In this document: piece by piece, positions 55,326 through 64,000 of the stretch
Position numbering within the stretch: position 1 is the stretch's first letter
How the letters are laid out: every line of letters starts with the position of its first letter
From: Arion vulgaris
Taxonomy: Eukaryota > Mollusca > Gastropoda > Stylommatophora > Arionidae
Direction of reading: 5' to 3'
Length of the DNA: 64,000 bases
Assembly: GCA_020796225.1 (NCBI GenBank)
Contig: CM036756.1
Span: forward strand, 60,540,644 to 60,604,643
Position numbers and translations under genes: made by a program
The notes under the pieces: generated by a model
What the model was told of the DNA's origin: nothing
Databases searched by the model: none
Seen by the model: only the letters and a program-made list of their open reading frames with translations

Positions 55326-55864
55326 CTGTAACATCAAAATAAACAAATGTGTTTATTGGCAGACTTTCAGGTTAGAAATAACAAAATATATAAAGTATTT
55401 AATATATAATTAGCCATATTTAATTAGATGCATTGACTATGTTTGAACTCATAACGGCAAACAAAAAGATTTTAAAATTGCAATATTCCAGAAAATGAAG
55501 TAGGAGATAAACTCGCCATAAAAGATGGGGTACTGCAAAAATATGACATAAAAACAACTTTACATATTAAGTGCCCAAAACAACTATTAATGACAATGCC
55601 ATTCTTAGATCAACCGAAACGCACCAACGCAAATAAAACATATTTCATCAGCTCACCAGACAAGACCAGATAATAATTTTGGGATACAATACATGACACA
55701 ACAAACACAGTTAAGATTGAAAAATATATATGCGTAGATGTTACCGATTAGACCAGTAGAATCTGACTTGACCAGTACCATACCAGAAGAACATTGTGAT
55801 TTGATATTGTCATATTGTTCCCATTTGAATCCCATATGTGACTTGTCCAACACTAGTTATTAGA
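55326..55864. other. upstream of ANAPC4 first coding exon, unassigned
   Basis: AT-rich; no repeat family or exon recognised. Presumably 5' UTR intron. Confidence 0.45.
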
Positions 55865-57029
55865 GGGCTATTATCATAGCACTCTGGATACATCCATAGG
55901 TGCTCTGATCTCCGTCTCAACAAATCAAGCTGTGTCCTGCGGCCCAACACACCAGTTTGATGTTAATTAATCAATCTTTTCGCATATTTGGTATGTCGTT
56001 CTTTTCGGTTGTACCAATATTGGCCAAAAAAAACATGGCCAATAACAGTAGCTAATGAGCGGAAAATCATAAGACAGAGATGAGGTGTCTTAGAAGAGCT
56101 GCAGATGTGACAATAAGAGATAAAATTAGAAACTAAGAAATCAGAAGAAGACTCGATGTTAAACCAGTCATGCAATTCATAAAAGAACAACATAAATGGG
56201 TTGGACACCTGACAAGAATGCCCTGGTATCGCCTACCACAGAGAGCCACACAGAAAAAGTAGAACGAGTACAAAGCAAGTGGAAGACCATGCAAAAGATG
56301 GAGTGATGGCATCAAGAACAATCTTATGAAAATGAATATCAGCTTACAAAGTGCCTTAAAACAAGAACACACAAGATCACTACGTTTCCCCCCAAAACTT
56401 CTACAAAGAAGTAAATGGTGGAAGAGAAGACCAATATCGTCACACATCTCTCTCAATCTGATCAGCGACTGGGATTCGCAACCTGAAACTTTTCCATTCG
56501 GAAAGACTCTCAATTCGTTCAGAATGTCATTTTCAGTCCATTGCAGCTCCCTCTGATATTGTAGCCATGCCAGCCAATCTATCAGCCTGTTCCTTACCCC
56601 TGACTCCCTATGGACAAAAATGAAGGTGATTTCTCTGATCCCTGTCTGTACTAGTACTTCCACCCAGTTTCGTCTTACCATTCCTGCTTCGACTTTACGA
56701 ATCATACTGATAGAGTCACTGAGTATAAAACCATGAAAGAAGTCATGAGATGCCAACCACGTCACAACCTCTCAGTAAACTGTAACCGCCCGTACCTTCA
56801 TTGTCAAGCTACTTGTAAGTTGTTGTTGTCGCGTAGACCCCACTGGCCTCTCTTATTATTTTTCCTCTTGAGCGTGCTGAAAAGCCCACGCAAGCGTTGT
56901 TGGCGAATGACTGAACCATCGATGTAAATAATTGCATCTGCCCAACATTATGGCAACATTAGAACAACAACGTCAACAATTAATAAATAACTTGTAACAA
57001 TATATTATTAATATACAATTAAATATAGT
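55865..57029. mobile_element. LINE fragments in mixed orientation
   Basis: Positions 55865-55980 (-) are an ORF2 end relic. Positions 56050-56440 (+) encode a decayed RT C-terminus (AIHKRTT, MGWTPDKNAL). Positions 56765-56440 (-) encode an RNase H region (HGFILSDSISMIRKVEAGMV; RLIDWLAWLQYQRELQWTEN), with the domain start out to about 56960. Confidence 0.82.
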
Positions 57030-57039
57030 ATATACTGTA

Positions 57040-59019
57040 TGGAAAAATAGAAACAATAGAAGAACAATGGCAGATGCTTAAAGAATCAATCCAACAAACG
57101 CAAAGGAACTAACCCACACAACATGTCAACGGATCAAAAAAGAAATGGATGACGGAAGACATTTTGGAATTAATGGAGAATAGAAGGAAAAACAAACATA
57201 ATAAAGCAGAATACGATCGAATCAATAAAGAGATAAGACAAAAATGTAAAACAGCAAAAGAAGAGTGGCTAAATGAAAAATGCAAACAGATCGAAACAGA
57301 ACACAAAGAAAACCCCAAATCAATATACGAAAACGTAGACAACTTACTTGGCAGACGTAAACGTACAACTACTGGATGTTTAAAATCAAAGCAGGGAGAT
57401 ATCCTGATGGAAACAGACAAGAAAATAGAAAGATGGACAGAGTACATTAAGGACTTATACAGTGATAACAGACAAGAAATACACATCAATTACAACCATG
57501 AAGGACCACAAATACTTCCATCAGAAGTTATCAATGCCATAAGACACACGAAAAAAGGAAAACCCCAGGACCAGACAACATAACAACAGAAGAAATAGAA
57601 GCAGCAGGCGAATTGGGCATAGGCGTTTTAACAAAATTATTCAATGACATCTACAACACTGGATATGTACCCAAAGATTTACGACAATCCATTTTTATAG
57701 CACTACCAAAGAAAGCAGGAATGATAGAATGCGAAGAACACCGCACAATCAGCCTCATGAGTCACGTAACAAAACTACTTTTCAGCATTATTATGAGAAA
57801 GGTACGAAACAAAATAAGACCAGAAGTTAAGGAAGAACAATGTGGCTTTGTTGAACGTAGAGGAACAAACAACGCAATATATACAATAAGAACAATAATG
57901 GAAAGATCAATAGAAATGAAGTTGGACTTATACCTATGTTTCATAGACTACGCGAAAGCTTTGATAAAGTAAAACATGGAGAAATAATCAGCATGTTAGA
58001 AAGTATAAATATTGATGGTAAAGATCTTAGACTGATCAAGAATTTGTACTGGCAACAAACCGCAGCCATTAGACTAGAGAGTAAGATTGGAATCTATCAG
58101 GCGATACAGTTAGGAGTACGACAAGGGTGCGTACTCTCACCAGACCTATTCAACTTATATAGCGAAAACATCATGAGATCTATAGAAGAAAAGACAGGAA
58201 TAGCAGTCGGTGGACAAAATATAAAAAACCTAAGGTACGCTGATGACACAATTCTCATGGCTACAAATGAACACGATCTGCAAGACTTGATAGACATACT
58301 AGTGAGAGAAAGTGAAAAGAAAGGATTAAGCATGAATATAAAGAAAACAGAGGTTATGGTTGTCTCCAAGAAACAAGAAACACCAACATGCAATATCAAA
58401 ATAAATAACACAACACTGAAACAAGTCCATCGATTCAAGTATCTAGGAACATTCTTAACACCAGATGGAAGATGTACAACAGAGATTAGGAGTAGAATAG
58501 CTCAAACGAAAGCAGCTTTATGAAAATGAAGAACACACTATGCGTGAACTCACTACCAATGACACTGCGAAAACGAGTACTCCAATGCTATATTGAACCA
58601 ATTTTTATGTATGGCAGCGAATCATGGACACTGAACAAACAATCAATACGATCATTGGAAGCCACAGAGATGTGGTTTTACAGAAGAATGTTGAGAATTC
58701 CATGGACAGCAAAGAAAACAAACGTGGAGGTTTTAAATCAGGCCTGCACACAAAGAAACCTTATCAAAAGAATAAGAATCCGACAATCAAGGTTCTTCGG
58801 GCATATAATGCGAAGAGAAGGTTTAGAACATTTGGTGACTACAGGTAAAATTCAGGGAAGGAGAGATCGTGGAAGACAGAGGGAGAAGATGTTGGATGGC
58901 CTGACATCATTCATGGTTCGACAAAATATCGACGTCAGAACTGATTACATGCACCAAGCAAAGAGAGTTGTGGAGAGACATGATCGCCTACGCCGGCAGG
59001 CATGGCACTTGATTGATTG
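57040..59019 (+). mobile_element. non-LTR retrotransposon, 5'-truncated, best-preserved reverse transcriptase
   Basis: Four frames chained by small shifts (about 57565, 57950, 58522) cover the RT domain through the C-terminus. They show an N-terminal region (TEDILELMENRRKNKHNKAE), a palm segment ([40 protein letters not shown]), YAKALI/FDKVKH around the first catalytic Asp, [20 protein letters not shown], the YADD box ([16 protein letters not shown]), and an end with YIEPIFMYGSESWTLNKQSI, LRIPWTAKKTNVEVLNQ and [20 protein letters not shown]. No endonuclease domain is present. ATATACTGTA at 57030-57039 and 59020-59029 is a likely target duplication, and the 3' end is a (TTGA)n-like tail. The source of the shorter copies at 16586, 12530 and 50175. 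Confidence 0.93.
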
Positions 59020-59029
59020 ATATACTGTA

Positions 59030-59930
59030 CAGAAAAGTATATGCATATTCTGTCTCCTTTCGTTTCAAACTGAATGATAAAATAAAAGCACATTTAAGAA
59101 AAGACACTATTTACCCACTTCTATTACTTTGTTATTGTAACTAGTAGTGTAAATCTATTTCGAAGAAGAAATTGAAAATGTAAACAGGAAATCAAATAAA
59201 CTTCCGCTTCTGCGCATTGTCCTTCCAATACATTGTCTGCTAAAATGTCGACGCTCTGTTTTGAACCAATCACAGCATTCTGTAAAGTATCAGAAATGTG
59301 TAGCGGTGAATTCAACTGAGAACTAAGAGGAATGTGAAGAAATATGTGGATCTGACTTGCCATCACTTTATGTGTTGTGTTTTAACTTTTACTAGTACAT
59401 TTGTAGACACTTATATGTATATAGAACAAGTTTTCTATCATCAATAAGATAGTTTGTCAAGAAAACGTTTCGGTGTTTTATCAAATCATGGACTCTTGTA
59501 ACGGTAAGTGTAAGCAAATGTGTAGTAATGTAATTCTATCGTCTATGTGTCGGCTTTGTCACTTGAGTAACTTACAACTTCACTTAACCTCCAGCACGGC
59601 GTTAGCGCTGTACTTGTACTGGCCTAGCCTAGGCACAGTTATTGCAAGACTCTAGACAGTGGACCGTTAAGATAATAATGTTTCAAGTTTAGTTAGCTAG
59701 AGTACAAGATCATCGCGTTGTGGCTGTCTCTACAATTTCTTTTAAATCTTTTGTTTGTCATCTCGACGTTTGTTACGTAATGCATGCAATCCAGCTGTTT
59801 TAGTTTTGCTTTTTACAGAGTAACTTGAGTAATTCTTCCCCCGTTATGTTTACTTGCTATACATTACTTATTATATTAACCAAAATGTTCTCCGTGTTTA
59901 CATTTTAAATACTTTCTATATGTATATAAT
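59030..59930. promoter_or_regulatory. unique stretch, candidate promoter region with a possible + strand first exon
   Basis: One of the few stretches not recognised as repeat. It has a CCAAT-like AACCAATCACAGC near 59264, a TATA-like TATATGTATATAGAA near 59413 and then ATGGACTCTTGTAACG with a consensus GTAAGT donor at 59502. It could hold the ANAPC4 non-coding first exon (-), a + strand first exon, or both. No downstream + strand exon was recognised. Confidence 0.3.
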
Positions 59931-59934
59931 TATA

Positions 59935-60265
59935 TTCTTACTCTTATCGTTATACGTTACATAGGTTTTGCAAGCAGTCTCCGTTAACTCCATTATTATA
60001 TATATGCCATTATTATTATATGCTCTATCCTGGGCAACTCATTTGATCACAATGACGTCTTCTATTGAAGTGAGTTCGATATTTCTCGCCTTTCCCCAGT
60101 AAAGTTCGTTTCTTAATTCCTTGAATCCTTTACTTCAACTACTTTAACTTTTATCATTTCGTCTGTCAGTGTATGCCTAATATAATAATATTTCCCATGT
60201 TCTCTTTCTTGTTGACCGAACATTTCTCTGATTTCATCACCTATTCTGAATTCGTTCCATTATAT
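59935..60265 (-). mobile_element. LINE C-terminal fragment
   Basis: Decayed copy of the ORF2 end at 21329 (complement of TATCCTGGGCAACTC and CAGTAAAGTTCGTTTC). Confidence 0.75.
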
Positions 60266-61135
60266 ATAGATTATATGCTGTTTATTATGTTGTTTTTCTT
60301 CAGATTTCAGTATAAATTATACTAAGTATTCTTCTCTGCTTTTTTGCCTAACTCAGTTCAGTGTTCACCATTTTAAATTTAACATTAGTCACATTTCGGG
60401 AAACAAAGCTCAGAACGCCTGTTTTCAAATGTGATTTTGTTTGTCATTTTAGTCGAAAGCTATACATTGATCATACTTTTTTTGGTCCTAACAATATGCT
60501 CCTACGTTTGTATTATTGATCATTTTTTGCTGTGTTCTACTTGTTCAATATATTTCCATTTATATATATATTTACTGTTGTAAGTTGTTCTTATATAGTT
60601 GAGATTGTGTTATTAGTATTATATGCATATATTATCTTCATTAATATAATTCAGCATATGCATCCTTTGAGTCTGGGAATGCAATGTATGATGTACAATG
60701 AATGGCCCCCTGTATAAGGTACATGCATTGTCTACGGACAGAGTATAGACAGAGACCTATTGTGAAATGTTCTTATTCTCTTTGCATCAGTGCTTAGTCT
60801 ACTGCCGTACTGGAATGTGGCTTAATACCAACAGTGTGTGACATTTTGTTTCTGCACTCAAATCATTTTAAAGGCTATTGTACAGTTTACACTATAGACT
60901 CCCTATCATGTATGTCTTCTTCAGCCAAGCTTGACTATCAGATAAGGGGCTTCAAAAGAAATGACCAACATGTTCAGAAAGGTGTTCATTGTGATATGGA
61001 GCATATCATTTAGTTTTTTTTTTTAGAAGAGAGATTATCTTGTTTGATCCCAGTCATAGCCTTTTCAACCAAGACCAGATGATGAAAGCTTGTTTTATAT
61101 AGGTCACAACAGCCCACTTTTAACTGATTTTATCA
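60266..61135. other. AT-rich unassigned sequence
   Basis: Long T/A-rich text with no exon or recognised repeat. Short hydrophobic open frames here are compositional. Confidence 0.45.
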
Positions 61136-61285
61136 GGGCTATACAAACCCTGAAAATAACTTTGCTGAGGGAGGCAAGAAATATCAGACCATGGCAAGAA
61201 TTACATGGAAGAGATTGAGTTGCCAATGACATAGCTGTATGGAGAAATTACTTGCAGGCAATATGTAACAGTAGGAGAGGAAAAT
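61136..61285 (+). mobile_element. LINE C-terminal fragment
   Basis: + strand relic of the 21329-type ORF2 end (CTTTGCTGAGGGAGGCAAGA; then AVWRNYLQAICN). Confidence 0.78.
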
Positions 61286-61380
61286 ATATACAAACATTAA
61301 ACTTAATACTGCATTTCCTGTGTAGAATACAGATGAGTAGTTATGGAAATAAACTGTTGCCTCTGCATTATGTGACTGAT

Positions 61381-61581
61381 GCCCGTCTGCCCAGCCTGTT
61401 CGTAACGCGTAGGACTACGGATGACTATCCCTCTGTGTGTGCGGGTTCAATTCCACAGGATGGCAGAAAAAGCCACAGATTCCCCAGTTTTACGGTGTTC
61501 GTGGCACCGAACCGAATGGTTACGATGTCCATGGCACAGAGCCGAAGAGCTCAAGGGCTTCTGGATCGAAAAAAAAATAAA
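61381..61581 (+). mobile_element. SINE-C copy
   Basis: Second copy of the SINE at 3253-3457: B-box-like GGGTTCAATTCCAC, GTTCGTGGCACCGAACCGAA, A-rich tail. Confidence 0.87.
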
Positions 61582-61684
61582 AAAATGTGACTGATATTTT
61601 CAAAAGAACGACAGTAACCGATATAGTTTGCTATCATTGACATGATATAGTTAGCTATATGTAACCAAATAGTAAGCGTCTGTA

Positions 61685-61915
61685 TTGGTAGTGAGCTCGA
61701 TCACAAGCCAAACGCACTTGGTTCAAACTCCGCGACGGGCAAGTTTGTAAGCAAATTTGTTCCCTTGGATTTTTGCGAATGGTAAAAATAGACCTCACAG
61801 TTCAGAAAGCAATTGCAAACTACTGAGCGTTTAAGTGGTGCCTAGAAAATTGATGACTAATTTACTATGGTTGATGGTTACGTCCTGTAAATGACATGCT
61901 ACGATTTTATGTGAC
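61685..61915 (+). mobile_element. SINE-E copy
   Basis: tRNA-like head (TGGTAGTGAGCTCGATCAC; TTGGTTCAAACTCCG), then AGCAATTGCAAACTACTGAG and GTCCTGTAAATGACATGC. Confidence 0.82.
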
Positions 61916-62264
61916 CTAGTTTGCTATCAGTGTGACATTGTGGTGGAGTTATCTTAAAAGAGATTTAAAAAATACATCAGGCTTCCTTAAGGGACAATAT
62001 ACTCCCCAAACCTTTCCGAAAAAAAGAATGTGACTCCGCACTTTAATTAATGTTTGAAATCAGTGTTAGCCGTAACCAAGGTTGTGCCAAGGGTACCGAG
62101 CCATATCTATCCAAAGCATTTATGTTTTGTGTGCAACGGTAACACGTCTTATCACAACCCCCTACCTTGGACGCCTTTTACAATATGCATATTATGTGTG
62201 GCGGTAGATAATAGGAAAATTAAAGATTTCAATTCTCACCTTGGAGGTCTCTAGCGTGGAGGTG
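61916..62264. other. unassigned, with a SINE-like piece
   Basis: Positions 62080-62210 loosely resemble the SINE-A core region in reverse (ACGCCTTTTACAATATGCAT, then TGTGTGGCGGTAG). Nothing coding. Confidence 0.4.
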
Positions 62265-62880
62265 GTGTTTGCCTCTTTCCCTAAAAGTACTCATTTCATT
62301 TTCCGCGGGAAACGATCAGGCTATTTTAAAGTGATCCCTGATTTCAACTAATATCTGATTCATTGTCCTATAGAAGTCGAAAACGTATGCTACGTGTTCA
62401 TGTTGAACAAGTAAAAGAACGCTTGATAGTTGAGAATCTCTTCTTTTTTTAAACTGGTTACTGCCAGTAGTACCGTTTTTTTTAGAACGGTATAGGACAG
62501 TGGGAACGATAACGTGAGGAATTTAATGGTCGCATGGCTAGTGTAGTCGCCGCGAAACTGTTCAGGTTATAATTTTTCTTTGTGCCCTGACAAAAATCCT
62601 AGGCCTTACCGTGGATTGTACACGGGTCTCCCGCATGGTCGCTCTAATCCATTGGAACAGACGCTGCTAAAGTCGTTAAAAGTAGGTTGAGTAAGTCGCG
62701 TATCGTGCAAAATTCATTTTAAAATATTCGAACACAAATCATTGTTTTCATTATCGTCAAAATTACATCGGAGTCGCTCGCTGGTGCTACGAAATTTGTG
62801 CACTGCCGCTTCGATCTTCCTGTGTAAGAAAGCATCGGAGCACACATGGCTATTTACTGAAGTGCAGTGATGATGATTGA
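62265..62880. mobile_element. SINE-F split by SINE-G
   Basis: SINE-F occupies 62265-62445 (+) and its 3' part 62700-62880. Between them, SINE-G (-) lies at about 62500-62680 (GGAATTTAATGGTCGCATGG; complement of a tRNA-like CGGTAAGGCC head). Confidence 0.72.
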
Positions 62881-62898
62881 ATCAATCAGTTCATTCTC

Positions 62899-63136
62899 CG
62901 CCCGTGTGGTGTCGAGGCTCGCAGGGGAAGCAAATAATAGTACCACTACAAGGCGTGGCGGCTGATGTAGGATCTAGGAAAGCTACCCTAGTAAATACAA
63001 AACATCACAGAAGTCGGATGTGCTGACCTACTTGAGACGCATAACTGGCACACCGTACAATCGCTCTTAGGCTCAGATCACATACAAATCACAAGAGTGG
63101 TTTAACAAGGGGTCGGTATGGAACGTACGAAGTAGT
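62899..63136 (+). mobile_element. SINE-B copy
   Basis: CGCCCGTGTGGTGTCGAGG head, a deletion in the core, CTAGTAAATACAAAACATC box and GGTCGGTATGGAACGTACGA end without a long (GAA)n tail. Confidence 0.88.
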
Positions 63137-64000
63137 TAATTATCACTTCCATTCTCAGAAGTAATGTTGTTATGCCATGACCAATAATATTACCTGCTTG
63201 TTTATAGAAGTCATATCTACTGTCCATAATTGTACGTGTTTTTGTTTTATTCAAAAAAGCCGCCGTGATATAGTCCTTATCTCTGAGGTCCACCTTGATT
63301 TATATCCTGCTTAATCTCCTGACGTGGGTTCAAGTTAGCAGCACTTGAGATATGATGTGAATTGCCTACTCCAGTTTACGTATGGGGATGGGAGGGGGCG
63401 TGTTGTTGTGGACGGTTTTGAATATGTTGCCCATTAATAATCATGTCATACAATAATGTTGGAGTGTAGATTTCTTTGTGAAAAATGTTCACTTTAATCT
63501 TTCTATTTAATTTTTGCTTACACGCATGTCTTTGTCCCTTAAACGCCAATTTACTTAGTATCACTCCATCCTACCCACTGTTGTCTAGGTCTGTTCTGAC
63601 CACCTCAGATTTGTAGATTTCCGTACATCACTTTAGTCTTTCTGATATTCAAACGTTGCAAATGTATGAATCTGTCATTGCCTCATCCTTTATTGAACTT
63701 TTCCTGCTTCCAATTAACGCAATCCCAAGAGTTAATCACTATCAGATTGGTGTGTTCGGTTGAAGAATGCGTGGTTTCTGATGCTCCTGCAATTGACCTT
63801 CCCATTGCCACCACAGGTATAATCCTGATGACCTGTCGCTCGTCTCAACCGCTATTCACAATCGTCCGAATTGCATTCCCCCCAGCGGGATAAGTTCTTA
63901 AATTTCAATTATCGGGCTTATTAATAGCCCTGTCCTCCTGGGAGAGCAGTCGGTGGCGACCTCTGTGTAGTGCTTGTGTCAAGTGACTCACAGGTCCACA
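63137..64000. other. right end of the window, mostly unassigned
   Basis: Positions 63670-63580 (-) look like a short LINE RT piece (NIRKTKVMYGNLQI). The rest shows no exon or recognised repeat. Confidence 0.45.

Noticed and set aside
62054..62254. 66-codon + strand frame with several Cys
   Set aside because: Part of it resembles SINE core sequence and it has no splice or homology support.

Overview
This window looks like an invertebrate, probably molluscan (gastropod-like), nuclear genome. It has multi-exon genes with canonical GT-AG introns, a dense and layered population of SINEs, degraded non-LTR retrotransposons, a Penelope-like element and many minisatellites. No bacterial operons, rRNA, tRNA genes or CRISPR arrays were seen. 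The lineage is inferred from the element types and from the presence of a Tae4/Dae4-type amidase gene; I could not test it.

Two host genes are recognisable. (1) On the + strand, three exons at 3559-3903, 6709-6871 and 7403-7578 join in frame into a protein of the type VI secretion amidase effector 4 family (Tae4). This is a eukaryotic 'domesticated amidase effector' (dae4-type) gene: bacterial peptidoglycan-cleaving enzymes acquired by animals by horizontal transfer. It has spliceosomal introns and a stop codon. Its N-terminal exon (expected signal peptide) was not found, and the family's catalytic Cys position carries Ser while the GHVALWD histidine motif is kept. (2) On the - strand, at least 20 small exons from 55275 down to 10227 encode ANAPC4, the APC4 subunit of the anaphase-promoting complex (WD40-like N-terminus, then the long APC4 domain). 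About 600 codons are visible. One internal exon (between 20804 and 14258) and the last quarter of the protein were not located. One exon has a one-base homopolymer frameshift and one junction has mismatched phase. The two genes converge tail to tail, or dae4 lies inside the 3' part of ANAPC4.

Region by region: 1-3.5 kb, SINE and LINE debris left of dae4. 3.5-7.6 kb, dae4 with two repeat-filled introns (a 31-bp and a 39-bp minisatellite). 7.7-8.7 kb, a 28-bp minisatellite just downstream. 9.5-10.0 kb, a hAT-type MITE with a perfect 8-bp target duplication. 10.2-55.3 kb, ANAPC4, whose introns are almost wholly built of SINEs, LINE fragments, minisatellites and one 2.25-kb head-to-head Penelope-like insertion at 33.9-36.2 kb. 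55.3-64 kb, upstream of ANAPC4: LINE fragments, including the best-preserved reverse transcriptase (57.0-59.0 kb), a short unique stretch at 59.0-59.9 kb that may be a promoter, and further SINEs.

Two insertions sit within about 10 bases of ANAPC4 5' splice sites, and their target-site duplications reproduce or abut the splice signal. The intron-2 minisatellite of dae4 resembles the end of dae4 exon 2 plus its donor. Nearly all other open frames are fragments of LINE reverse transcriptase or RNase H, or shadows of repeats. SINE family letters A to J are local labels.
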